Assembly (NCBI RefSeq): GCF_003384035.1
Contig: NZ_QQAK01000010.1
Location: 62,001 to 126,000 of the forward strand
Length of the DNA stretch: 64,000 bases
Direction: 5' to 3'
Source of the DNA: Sporosarcina sp. BI001-red
GTDB taxonomy: Bacteria > Bacillota > Bacilli > Bacillales_A > Planococcaceae
The position numbers and the translations under genes are program-made. The stretch's first letter is position 1, and each line of letters begins with the position of its first letter. Shown one piece after another: positions 45,592-54,634 of this stretch. The notes under the pieces were generated by a model. It saw nothing but the letters and a program-made list of their open reading frames with translations, had not been told where the DNA came from and searched no databases.

Positions 45592-46344
45592 TTAGAATTG
45601 GATGAATCTCAGAATTTCTCCGATTGCAGTATCGACTAGAAACGTAGCGAGGAGAATGGAAGTAATCGTTGTAACAGCGATGTAAAAGAGGATCCCGTAA
45701 AAACTATCAATGGATGTAGGTTCGTTGAATAGGATTTTTATGATGGTGACTAGAGGAATAAGGATGAATGCGATGAAGATGGCGATTGCTAGAATAATGA
45801 TGGATATGCTATAGGAATGAATGAATGTGAGCAGCAAACTAACTAGGGATAGTGCAATAGGGATTGCATAAAATCCACCTAGTTTTCTGGTGAGTTCTGG
45901 AATGGATTCGGAGATTGAAAATAGTTTGACGGTGCTGGTGGTTGCCGTGAGATTTATGACGACTACTAGGAGAAAGAAGATACTTAAGTAGAGAACGACT
46001 TGGAAAAAGGATGGACTTAGGGCGGTAAGGCTTGTTGGGAATGCAGCGTAGAAAGTGGCAGAAGTTAGAAGGATGAATAAAAGGATACTCAGTAGGCTAT
46101 TTTGTAGGGAAGTATTCGTAGTGTGAAAGTGAGCAGATGGCGTTTTAAGTTGTTGGACTAGGAATTGAATGAAATTCTTCGCATCGGTTTTTAACTTTTC
46201 AAGGCTGTCGTTTGTTGGTGCGGTCGATACTTCCACGGCCGTCGTTCGCTGGCGTATGGCGGAAAACGAGTTCCCGCATACTGCACAAAAGTTTCCGTCA
46301 TGTTGCGTGTGGTTGCAATCTTGACATTTCTTAATGGGTGCCAC
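45592..46344 (-). CDS. Zinc-ribbon multi-pass membrane protein (YIP1-like), paralogue of 21720-22559
   Basis: The protein has 247-250 residues. The zinc ribbon (CQDC...CAVC) aligns with that of the 21720-22559 protein, and six hydrophobic segments follow with matching motifs (LKTPSAHFHTTN, LGGFYAIPIALSLVS). The start is odd. GTG 46344 overlaps the AAGGAG site, whereas ATT at 46335-46333 lies 8 nt after it and aligns exactly with the ATG of the paralogue (MKTCPKC versus xKKCQDC). Either GTG is used despite the overlap or initiation is at ATT. Monocistronic; no nearby TcaA-type partner, unlike its paralogue. Confidence 0.72.
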   Translation of the reverse strand: MAPIKKCQDCNHTQHDGNFCAVCGNSFSAIRQRTTAVEVSTAPTNDSLEKLKTDAKNFIQFLVQQLKTPSAHFHTTNTSLQNSLLSILLFILLTSATFYAAFPTSLTALSPSFFQVVLYLSIFFLLVVVINLTATTSTVKLFSISESIPELTRKLGGFYAIPIALSLVSLLLTFIHSYSISIIILAIAIFIAFILIPLVTIIKILFNEPTSIDSFYGILFYIAVTTITSILLATFLVDTAIGEILRFIQF

Positions 46345-46479
46345 TCCTTCTTAGTGTTGGATGGTGATGATAGCAAGGCGTTGGGCAGTAAAGTAGGCTT
46401 TTGTATATGGTATGTGAGAGGGATAGAGAATAGAAAGGAATTGAATAGACATTTGGGAGAATTAGTTGAAGGTGGAGTG

Positions 46480-47665
46480 GTTTTTTTGCGTTGTCCATCA
46501 CTTAGAAGGGATTGTTGGACACTTGGAGTAGTTTCTCCGACAGTCCACCGAGTTTCTCCATCACATCGGGCAATTTCTCCGACACTTAGCGAAGTTTATC
46601 GATAAAGGGACACAATTCAAGTGCGTTAAGGGATTAATTGGGGCGCTTCGCTTGTTTAGGGATGGGCTAGTACGCTGGAAGACAGTGATATCATTTTGCC
46701 CGACAGTTATGATGGTTTGCCCGACACTGGGAGTAGATTCTCCGACACATGGCGAAGTTTCTCGATCACATAGGGCAATTTCTCCGACACCTAGCGGGAT
46801 TTCTCGATAACGGGACACAATTCAACGGATTTAAGGGGTTAATTGGGTGCGCTTCGCTTGTTTAGGGATGGGCTAGTACGCTGGAAGACAGTGATATCAT
46901 TTTGCCCGACACATAAGACAAATTGCCAATCACTGCTAGTTGATTCTCCGACATATGGCGAAGTTTCTCGATCACATCGGACGATTTCTCCGACACCTAG
47001 CTTAATTTCTCGATAACGGGACACAATTCAACTGTGTTAAGGGATTAATTGGTAGTGCTTCGCTTGTTCGGGGATGGGCTAGTACGCTGAGTGTTTATGA
47101 TTTCAAGTTGTCCGACAGTTATGATGGTTTGCTCGACACTGGGAGTAGATTCTCCGACACATAGCGAAGTTTCTCGATCACATCGGGCAATTTCTCCGAC
47201 ACCTAGCGAAGTTTCTCGATAAAGGGACACAATTCAACCGATTTAAAGGATTAATTGGGTGCGCTTCGCTTGTTTGGGGAGGGCTAGTACGCTGGAAGAC
47301 AGTGATATCATTTTGCCCGACACTTAAGAAGGATTGACGATCATTGCGAGTAGTTTCCCCGACAGTCCACCGAGTTTCTCGATCACATAGGGCAATTTCT
47401 CCGACACCTAGCGGAATTTCTCGATAACGGGACACAATTCAACGAATTCAAGGAATTAATTGGATGCGCTTCGCTTGTTTAGGGATGGGCTAGTACGCTG
47501 AGTGTTTATGATTTCAAGTTGTCCGACAGTTATGATGGTTTGCTTGACACTGGGAGTAGATTCTCCGACACATAGCGAAGTTTCTCGATCACATCGGACG
47601 ATTTCTCCGACACCTAGCCGAATTTCTCGATAACGGGACACAATTCAACGGATTTAAGGGATTTA
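46480..47665. repeat. Tandem array 1 of ~206-bp repeats
   Basis: CACAATTCAA recurs at 46611, 46816, 47022, 47228, 47433 and 47639, a period of 205-206 bp. Each unit has an ~80-bp spacer (TTAATTGGGTGCGCTTCGC...GGGCTAGTACGCT) and about six 21-bp subrepeats such as TTCTCCGACACCTAGCG and TTCTCGATCACATCGGG. Minus-strand reading frames are open but consist only of repeated heptads, without ribosome sites. Confidence 0.92.
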
Positions 47666-47782
47666 AGGGATTAATTGGGTGCGCTTCGCTTGTTCAGGAG
47701 GGGCTAGTCGGCACGCGTTTGTTTCCTTGAATACAATCGCCGTTGAATGCTTTAGATGAACTGCATATCAATCCATAGAAAC

Positions 47783-47819
47783 TACCTCTCAGTAGAACCT
47801 TTTCTGAGAGGTTTTTTTC
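47783..47819 (+). terminator. Terminator-like hairpin after array 1
   Basis: ACCTCTCAG pairs with CTGAGAGGT, followed by seven T residues. No gene is recognised immediately upstream, so it may belong to a lost gene. Confidence 0.7.
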
Positions 47820-47923
47820 TATGGCTAATTCTAGTGAACGTGATTCTTCGCTTTTCATAGAGAGGAGAACTTGCATCTCTACTGTTCAAAAATGCAAAAT
47901 TGAATAATACGGTAATTTCACTT

Positions 47924-47937
47924 TGAAACCCCTTACA
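47924..47937 (+). promoter_or_regulatory. CRE-like catabolite response element
   Basis: TGAAACCCCTTACA fits the TGWAANCGNTNWCA consensus with one mismatch, 71 bp before the PTS regulator start. CcpA binding here would repress the PTS operon on preferred sugars. Confidence 0.55.
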
Positions 47938-48007
47938 GTTTCGCTGACTAGAGTATAGAATGGGTTTACATTAGTAAATGCGTAAGTGAGGAGAGGGTTG
48001 TTAGAAC

Positions 48008-50095
48008 ATGTTGGATATACGGCGTGTACAATTAGTGTCACTTTTGGCAGACGAATCAAAGCCGATTAAAAGTGAAATCTTATCAACTTATATGGGAATC
48101 TCTCAGCGCTCTGTTTACTATGATATTACGAATATCAATGACTGGCTTGACTCTAAAAAGTTACCGTTAATCGAAACGATTTATGGTGAAGGACTTATAC
48201 TTCCAGAGGTAACAAAGAAGGTATTGCAAGAGGAAGGTGTTTTGAGTCATAAACAATGGGAATACCATTTTTCTAGTGACGAGCGTATTGCCGTTTTATT
48301 GGTTGTATTGTTAACCCAGTCCGGGGCGGTCACTATGAAAAAACTGATGGACGCGGTACAAATGAGTCGTGGAACTGTATTTAAGGATTTACAAGAGCTA
48401 AAAGAAATCCTTATAGATGAACAGTTAACTTGTGAGTTTGAAAAAGCCTCTGGATACTTTATTCAAGGGTCTGAGGAAAATAAACGAAGGGTCTTGTTAC
48501 TATTCCTTTACCGCATCAAGTATCAGTATAAGTGGACGGAAAAGCTTCCTTTTTTACATCAGTTATCAAGTATACTTTGCATATTTTTCCGATCAGAGAA
48601 ACAAGAGTTTTTCAAGAAGTTAATCTTTAAAACTGAAAAGGAACTTGGGTTATTGATGACAGAGGAAAGTTCTCACCTTCTATTGATTCAACTCCTGATT
48701 ATGATAGATAGGGTCCGAGATAAACATTTGGTATTCATAGAATCTGACGAAATTTCTATATTACAAGAGACTGCGTATTATCAGGCTGCCGAGAAAATTT
48801 TGAAAGTACTTGAGACTCCATTCAATACAACCTTTCCAGAAAGTGAAATCAGCTATTTAGCGCGCCAGTTACAAAGTTTTAAAGTCGCTCACTTTAAGTC
48901 TATGCACTACTCGTCCCAAGAGTTAGATGACTTGAAATTCGTTGTCCATCGGATGGTCATGGAATTCCAATTAAAAGCATGTGTGTTGTTTGATATGAGG
49001 GAAGAGCTAGAACGTAATTTGCTGGCACACATAAAGCCCACCTATTACAGGCTGAAATATAATGTACCGTATTCAAGCTTCATTGTGAAAGAAGTGCAAG
49101 AAAACTATCCAGATATATTTAGCTTCACGAAACAAGTGATTAGTCATCTTGAATTCTACGTCAGGAAAAAGATACCTGATGAAGAAGTCGCTTATATCGC
49201 ATTACACTTTGGGGGGTGGTTATCGCGGGAAAAGAAAGAAATCAGCATAAGGCACCGCGCACTCGTAGTGTGTGCAAATGGCATTGGAACGTCCACGATG
49301 ATTCGCAAGCAAGTAGAAGATTTAATTGAAGGCCTCCATGTAATCGCAATTCAATCGCTTCACGACTATGAAGAAGATTGTGATGTGGATGTCATTATTA
49401 CTACAAGTTCACAACTTGAACACCCCACAATCCCAGTCTTTTGTGTTCCGGCAATCCTAACCAATGAAAACAAAGCTAATTTACTTTGGGAATTTAATCG
49501 GCTGTTCTCTGAAGAGAATAGACATTCACTATATGTGGATTCACTTATGAAAACGATTAAGAAGCATGCCTATGTTCATGATGAAGTTGGGCTCATGAGA
49601 TCGATTTTAACCATATTAGAACAACCCAATCTCATGCTAAAGGAGGATGGAAAACCAATGCTTTGTGATTTATTGACGAATGAAACCATACAATTTACGG
49701 ACAGCGTTTCAAATTGGAAGGAAGCGATTCGTCTCGCTAGTGAGCCATTATTGAAAAATAATTCGATTGAATTAACGTATGTAGATTCAATGATTCAAAA
49801 CGTGGAAGAATTAGGTCCTTATATTGTATTGACAAAAGGCATGGCACTTCCACATAGCCGACCTGAAAATGGAGTGCAAAAGGTTGGAATGAGCCTTTTG
49901 CGGGTTAGGGATGCAGTAGCATTTTCTGACCAAGAAAAGCATCAAGCAAATTTAATTATTGTACTAGCAGCTGCAGATAACGAAACACATTTGACCGCAC
50001 TATCGCAACTGTCAGATCTGTTATCTGAAGAAGAAAACTTGCAAAAACTAATTGCAGCTAATTCAGTTGAAGATGTGTTAAAAGTTATATCATAA
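48008..50095 (+). CDS. PRD-containing transcriptional regulator with EIIB- and EIIA-like domains (BglG/MtlR type)
   Basis: The protein has 695 residues. An N-terminal HTH_11 (LVSLLADESKPIKSEILSTY, MGISQRSVYYDITNINDWL) and a second helix-turn-helix (VTMKKLMDAVQMSRGTVFKD) precede two PRD domains (about 175-390, including YIALHFGGWL). A GatB-like EIIB segment follows (about 415-500; ALVVCANGIGTSTMIRKQV), then an EIIA-type domain with HSRPE (MALPHSRPENGVQKVGMSLL). Phosphorylation of PRD and EIIA/B residues by the PTS would report sugar supply. It lies directly upstream of EIIB and EIIC genes, so it presumably activates that operon. The C-terminal EIIA-like domain may double as the missing EIIA of this PTS. 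Confidence 0.88.
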   Translation: MLDIRRVQLVSLLADESKPIKSEILSTYMGISQRSVYYDITNINDWLDSKKLPLIETIYGEGLILPEVTKKVLQEEGVLSHKQWEYHFSSDERIAVLLVVLLTQSGAVTMKKLMDAVQMSRGTVFKDLQELKEILIDEQLTCEFEKASGYFIQGSEENKRRVLLLFLYRIKYQYKWTEKLPFLHQLSSILCIFFRSEKQEFFKKLIFKTEKELGLLMTEESSHLLLIQLLIMIDRVRDKHLVFIESDEISILQETAYYQAAEKILKVLETPFNTTFPESEISYLARQLQSFKVAHFKSMHYSSQELDDLKFVVHRMVMEFQLKACVLFDMREELERNLLAHIKPTYYRLKYNVPYSSFIVKEVQENYPDIFSFTKQVISHLEFYVRKKIPDEEVAYIALHFGGWLSREKKEISIRHRALVVCANGIGTSTMIRKQVEDLIEGLHVIAIQSLHDYEEDCDVDVIITTSSQLEHPTIPVFCVPAILTNENKANLLWEFNRLFSEENRHSLYVDSLMKTIKKHAYVHDEVGLMRSILTILEQPNLMLKEDGKPMLCDLLTNETIQFTDSVSNWKEAIRLASEPLLKNNSIELTYVDSMIQNVEELGPYIVLTKGMALPHSRPENGVQKVGMSLLRVRDAVAFSDQEKHQANLIIVLAAADNETHLTALSQLSDLLSEEENLQKLIAANSVEDVLKVIS

Positions 50096-50121
50096 AACTT
50101 TAGAAAATGGAGGAGATTTTA

Positions 50122-50388
50122 ATGAAGAAAGTATTAGTTGTGTGTGGAAATGGTTTGGGGAGCAGTATGATTGTAGAAATGAATGCGAATGCTATTTTGA
50201 AAGACTTGGGTCTAGAAGCTAGTGTATCTCATACTGATCTAACGACAGCTAAGACAGAACCAGCAGATTTGTATATTGGTTCAGAAGATATCGTTGGTAG
50301 TCTGGAAGACGGTAAAAAGAATATCGTTATGTTGAAAAATATAATGGATAAAAAAGAATTGAGAGCGGCATTGGAGAATAATTTGTAA
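50122..50388 (+). CDS. PTS EIIB component, ascorbate/lactate-type (UlaB-like)
   Basis: The protein has 88 residues from ATG 50122; GGAGGAG overlaps the earlier in-frame ATG at 50107. It is a typical free EIIB with the phosphocysteine loop KKVLVVCGNGLGSSMIVEMN (C8 from the chosen start). It accepts phosphate from an EIIA and passes it to the sugar bound by the EIIC encoded 38 bp downstream. Confidence 0.88.
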   Translation: MKKVLVVCGNGLGSSMIVEMNANAILKDLGLEASVSHTDLTTAKTEPADLYIGSEDIVGSLEDGKKNIVMLKNIMDKKELRAALENNL

Positions 50389-50425
50389 CTAATAAAGATC
50401 ACCCTTAAATGAGAGGAGTGTTGAG

Positions 50426-51787
50426 ATGATTGACTTAATTATGAATGATATATTGGGAACGCCTGCAATACTAGTCGGACTGTTTGCTCTTGTAGGATTA
50501 CTAGTTCAAAAGAAGAATTCAGGCGATGTCGTATCAGGAACGCTTAAAACGGTTATGGGTTTTGTTATCCTCGGTGCTGGAGCGAATGTGTTAGTCCAAT
50601 CACTCGATAAGTTTTCAAGTATGTTTGATCATGCTTTTTCGATGGAAGGTGTTATTCCAAACAATGAAGCAATTGTTGCGCTAGCTCAGGAAAGTTTTGG
50701 GACAGAAACTGCAATGATTATGCTTTTTGGAATGATTGTAAATATTGGTTTTGCTCGATTCACACCTTACAAGTATATCTTTTTAACGGGACACCATACG
50801 ATGTTCATGGCTTGTATGATTGCCGTTATCTTGAAAACTGGAGGTATGTCAGGTATTGGAATGGTACTCCTAGGTTCCATTATATTAGGGGCTATCATGG
50901 TTCTCTTTCCTGCAATGTTGCAACCTTATACTCGTAAAATCACAGGGTCAGATGACTTTGCAATCGGCCACTTTGGTTCTTTTGGATACCTTGTGTCAGC
51001 TAACGTTGGAAAACTTGTTGGCAAAAACTCAAAGTCTACGGAAGAACTGAAGGTTCCTAAGTCATTAGGATTCCTAAGGGATACATCGGTTGCAGTCTCT
51101 CTAACAATGGTACTTTTGTTTTTCGTAGTAGCTGCATTTGCTGGCCCCGCATTTGTTGAAGCTGAACTGAGCGGCGGACAGAACTTTTTAGTCTTTGCCT
51201 TCATGCAAGGACTGACATTTGCGGCAGGTGTGTACATCATTCTTGCTGGTGTTAGAATGCTTCTAGGTGAAATTGTTCCAGCGTTTAAAGGAATAGCGGA
51301 TAAGCTTGTTCCAAATGCAAAACCGGCACTCGATTGTCCAGCAATCTTCCCTTTTGCAAGTAACGCTGTGATCATCGGATTCTTCTTTAGTTTTATAGCA
51401 GGGTTACTCAGTATGTTTTTACTACCACTTCTTGGATTGAAAGTTATTGTCCCAGGTCTCGTTCCTCACTTCTTTACGGGTGCAGCGGCAGGAGTATTCG
51501 GGAACTCTACAGGTGGTAGAAAAGGTGCGATCTTTGGTTCAATGGCAAACGGGTTCATTATTAGTTTCTTGCCAGCATTATTGTTACCGATCCTTGGTAC
51601 GCTTGGTTTCCAAGGCACAACGTTTGGAGATGCAGACTTTGGCGTAGTTGGAATCGTGCTTGGTAATATTACAAACTTGGTCCAATCGAATCTTCTCGTC
51701 ACACTTATTGTCTTACTAATTCTTGCGCTATCCTTCGCACTTGGATGGAAGTCTATGAAGAAGTTGGAGAACAGTGATGTAGCTTAA
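50426..51787 (+). CDS. PTS EIIC component, UlaA/SgaT family
   Basis: The protein has 453 residues and 11 or so membrane helices, with the UlaA-family blocks TPAILVGLFALVGLLVQKK, GFVILGAGANVLVQSLDKF, ARFTPYKYIFLTGHHTMFMA and FFTGAAAGVFGNSTGGRKGA. UlaA transports L-ascorbate with phosphorylation, but relatives carry other substrates. No ula catabolic enzymes (UlaD/E/F/G) follow, so the substrate and its downstream route are open. GAGAGGAG precedes the ATG. The operon ends at a strong terminator. Confidence 0.88.
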   Translation: MIDLIMNDILGTPAILVGLFALVGLLVQKKNSGDVVSGTLKTVMGFVILGAGANVLVQSLDKFSSMFDHAFSMEGVIPNNEAIVALAQESFGTETAMIMLFGMIVNIGFARFTPYKYIFLTGHHTMFMACMIAVILKTGGMSGIGMVLLGSIILGAIMVLFPAMLQPYTRKITGSDDFAIGHFGSFGYLVSANVGKLVGKNSKSTEELKVPKSLGFLRDTSVAVSLTMVLLFFVVAAFAGPAFVEAELSGGQNFLVFAFMQGLTFAAGVYIILAGVRMLLGEIVPAFKGIADKLVPNAKPALDCPAIFPFASNAVIIGFFFSFIAGLLSMFLLPLLGLKVIVPGLVPHFFTGAAAGVFGNSTGGRKGAIFGSMANGFIISFLPALLLPILGTLGFQGTTFGDADFGVVGIVLGNITNLVQSNLLVTLIVLLILALSFALGWKSMKKLENSDVA

Positions 51788-51819
51788 TGATTTTGAGTGA
51801 AGTTGAAAAAGGAAATAAC

Positions 51820-51857
51820 AGACCTACAGTTTACTATATTCTGTAGGTCTTTTTTTG
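51820..51857 (+). terminator. Terminator
   Basis: AGACCTACAG pairs with CTGTAGGTCT, followed by TTTTTTG; end of the PTS operon. Confidence 0.9.
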
Positions 51858-52029
51858 CGTTAAATCACCGGTGAATTAGGAGTTCGCTGAAAGAATATGC
51901 TCAATTGGAATTTATATAAACCTTCTGAACTATACTTGACAGACAATTAAAAATTTCCATTGCATTCAGTTTAATGATTATGCTATAGTCATAAAAATTA
52001 CACTCACACAGTAATCGGAGGTCGGTGTT

Positions 52030-52575
52030 GTGGAAGAAATTCATAATCGAATTAAGAGCTTGCGGGTTGAGCGCAATCTGACTTTGAAAGAAATGAGTGA
52101 TCAGACCGGGTTGTCACTTAGCTTTTTATCGCAAATTGAAAGAGGGACATCTTCTCTTTCTATCAGTTCGCTGAAAAAGATTTCGGATGCACTTGGCATC
52201 CATATCAATTACTTTTTTGAAGAAGAACAAGAAACACAAACCTTTGTCATGCGGGCAGATGATCATCATTCGTTTACAACAACGAAAGGAAGTCAGATCT
52301 ATTCGCGATTGACAGGGACTTTTAACAATCGCCGGCTGGAGCCGCTGAAAGTGACGCTGCCTCCGCGAATGCATGAAGAGCATCCATACAGTCATAGCGG
52401 GGAAGAATTTTATTACGTTCTCGACGGTGAAGTCATTTTCTATTTGAACAATGAAAAACATCATTTGTACGAAGGGGATACCATACATTTTCCTTCAAGT
52501 CTGATTCATCAGTGGGAGAATCCGTTAGAAACTGAAAGTTCTGTATTGAGTATTGTGACACCTATTATATTTTAA
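52030..52575 (+). CDS. XRE-family regulator with C-terminal cupin
   Basis: The protein has 181 residues with a GTG start at 52030, 9 bp after GGAGG. The N-terminal helix-turn-helix (LTLKEMSDQTGLSLSFLSQI) and the cupin (about 105-175; HSGEEFYYVLDGEVIFYLNN, YEGDTIHFPSSLIHQWENP) match PuuR-type one-component regulators, whose cupin senses a small ligand. It is the first gene of the hydantoinase operon (16 bp before the next gene) and most likely controls it. Confidence 0.88.
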   Translation: MEEIHNRIKSLRVERNLTLKEMSDQTGLSLSFLSQIERGTSSLSISSLKKISDALGIHINYFFEEEQETQTFVMRADDHHSFTTTKGSQIYSRLTGTFNNRRLEPLKVTLPPRMHEEHPYSHSGEEFYYVLDGEVIFYLNNEKHHLYEGDTIHFPSSLIHQWENPLETESSVLSIVTPIIF

Positions 52576-52590
52576 CGAGGAGTGAGTCGG

Positions 52591-54633
52591 ATGAGAGTAG
52601 CAACAGATATCGGAGGTACGTTTACAGACTTAGTGTACGTTGACCAATATGGAGAAATCGGAGTCGCAAAGAGCAGTACGACACCGCCTAACTTTGAAAA
52701 GGGCGTTCTAGACGTGATCAAAAAGAGTGGAATTGATCAGTCACAATTATCGATGTTCATTCACGGGACGACTGTCATTATCAACGCTCTTACTGAACGA
52801 AAAGGCGCTAAAACAGCTCTTATTACAACAAAAGGATTCCGTGATGTGCTGGAAATCGCACGGGGCAACCGACCGGATCTGTTCAATGTGAACTATGAGA
52901 AGCCGACACCGTTTGTAGAACGGTATTTGCGTCAAGAAGTGAACGAGCGTTTGAGTTATAAAGGTGAAGTATTGACTCCGCTTGAAATTGAAGACGTCAA
53001 GGCATGTGTCGAGTTCTTTAAAAAGGAGCAAGTTGAAGCGATTGCTGTGTCCTACTTGCATGCGTATGCAAATCCAGCTCACGAGAAACAGACAGCAGAA
53101 CTGATTCAACAACTATGGCCTGAAGTGAAAGTGACGATTTCCAGTGACATCGTTCAAGAATGGCGAGAGTATGAACGGACGAATACGACGGTGCTAAATG
53201 CATACGTTCAACCTGTAGCTCAATCGTATATCAATCGCTTGGAGACAGAGTTGAAGGCGCAAAGTAATGTTGAGCAGTTATACATTATGCAGTCAAACGG
53301 TGGAACGACGACGTTTGACAGTGCGAAAGAAACTCCAATTAGCATGGTAGAGTCTGGACCGGTTGCTGGGATCTTTGGAGCAGCGGTGTTGGGTGAAATG
53401 ATCGGTGAGAAGAACATTATCGCATTTGATATCGGTGGAACAACTGCGAAGTGTTCATTGATTGAAAATGGTGAAGTAAAAGTTTCGACTGATTATTATA
53501 TCGAAAAAGATAGTCGTCATGCAGGATATCCCATCAAGACGCCGGTTGTTGATATCGTTGAGATAGGAAATGGTGGTGGTTCGATTGCTTGGATCGATCC
53601 AGCAGGTTCGTTAAAAGTTGGCCCACAATCTGCGGGTGCGTTCCCTGGTCCGATTGCTTATGGACAAGGTGGGACGGAACCGACAACGACAGATGCAAAT
53701 CTGTTAACAGGACGCTTGTCATCGAAGAATTTTGATTATGAAGTGGACTTGGAAGCTGTTAAATCAGCAATCCAATCGAAAATTGGGTCTCGCTTTGACA
53801 TGACAGCCGAAGAGGCGGCACTTGGGATCATCCGCATTGCGAACTCGAATATGCTGAATGCCTTAAAGCTAATCTCAATCCGGAAAGGTCACAATCCTAA
53901 AGACTTCACGCTGCTAGCTTTTGGCGGTGGCGGTTCAATGCACGCACCTGCGCTCGCACTCGAGCTTGGTGTGAAAAAAGTTGTAGTTCCGATTGCATCA
54001 CCTGTGTTCTCTGCTTGGGGAATGCTGTTGACGGATCTGCGTCACGATTACATCAAAACGTACATTAAGCGAATGAATGAGTTGACGTTAGATGAAATCA
54101 ACGAAGCATGGACGACAATAGAAACGCAAGCCTTGCATCATTTTGAGGAAGAAGGAATGACCGCTGAACAGGTGGAGTACCACCGTTTTGCTGATATGCG
54201 TTATCTTGGGCAAGAGCATACGGTGAAAGTTCCGGTTGAAAACGAAGCATGGACTGAAGCGAGTAAACAAAAGGCGATTGAAGACTTCCACAATCTTCAT
54301 GAAAAGAATTACACATTTAAATTAGAAGACGCGCAAACAGAAATTGTTAATCTGCACTTGACGGCTTTCGGTAAGGTAGAAAAGCCTGAAATTAAAAAGC
54401 AAATCAAAGCAGGCACACTAGAATCCGCATTTAAAGAAAAGCGCGAAGTCTACTTTGAAAATGAAGGATGGCTGACGACGAATGTTTACGATCGGGAGAA
54501 GTTACCGACGAACGAAGTCGTGCAAGGACCTGCCATTATCGAAGAGAAGGCCGCAGTTACAGTGATTTACAAACAGCAACTGCTACATGCAGATGAATAT
54601 GGGAATCTCATCATCGTAAAGGAGGAGAACTGA
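52591..54633 (+). CDS. Hydantoinase/oxoprolinase subunit A (HyuA family)
   Basis: The protein has 680 residues from ATG 52591, 8 bp after GAGGAG; a GTG at 52582 overlaps that site. The N-terminal ASKHA ATPase signature RVATDIGGTFTDLVYVD and a second phosphate loop (IAFDIGGTTAKCSLIENG) are present, with the conserved FGGGGSMHAPALA. This family uses ATP to activate a cyclic amide or ketone for ring opening (N-methylhydantoinase, 5-oxoprolinase) or carboxylation, jointly with subunit B. The gene precedes subunit B by 1 bp, indicating coupled translation. Substrate unresolved; the nearby NCS1 permease suggests a hydantoin, pyrimidine or related ring compound. Confidence 0.87.
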   Translation: MRVATDIGGTFTDLVYVDQYGEIGVAKSSTTPPNFEKGVLDVIKKSGIDQSQLSMFIHGTTVIINALTERKGAKTALITTKGFRDVLEIARGNRPDLFNVNYEKPTPFVERYLRQEVNERLSYKGEVLTPLEIEDVKACVEFFKKEQVEAIAVSYLHAYANPAHEKQTAELIQQLWPEVKVTISSDIVQEWREYERTNTTVLNAYVQPVAQSYINRLETELKAQSNVEQLYIMQSNGGTTTFDSAKETPISMVESGPVAGIFGAAVLGEMIGEKNIIAFDIGGTTAKCSLIENGEVKVSTDYYIEKDSRHAGYPIKTPVVDIVEIGNGGGSIAWIDPAGSLKVGPQSAGAFPGPIAYGQGGTEPTTTDANLLTGRLSSKNFDYEVDLEAVKSAIQSKIGSRFDMTAEEAALGIIRIANSNMLNALKLISIRKGHNPKDFTLLAFGGGGSMHAPALALELGVKKVVVPIASPVFSAWGMLLTDLRHDYIKTYIKRMNELTLDEINEAWTTIETQALHHFEEEGMTAEQVEYHRFADMRYLGQEHTVKVPVENEAWTEASKQKAIEDFHNLHEKNYTFKLEDAQTEIVNLHLTAFGKVEKPEIKKQIKAGTLESAFKEKREVYFENEGWLTTNVYDREKLPTNEVVQGPAIIEEKAAVTVIYKQQLLHADEYGNLIIVKEEN

Positions 54634-54634
54634 T

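Noticed and set aside
46561..47641. Minus-strand open frames beginning MSRYRE or MSLYRE within array 1 (also arrays 2 and 3)
   Set aside because: They repeat with the 206-bp unit, consist of heptads imposed by the 21-bp period, and lack ribosome sites and stable ends. They are products of the repeat, not genes.
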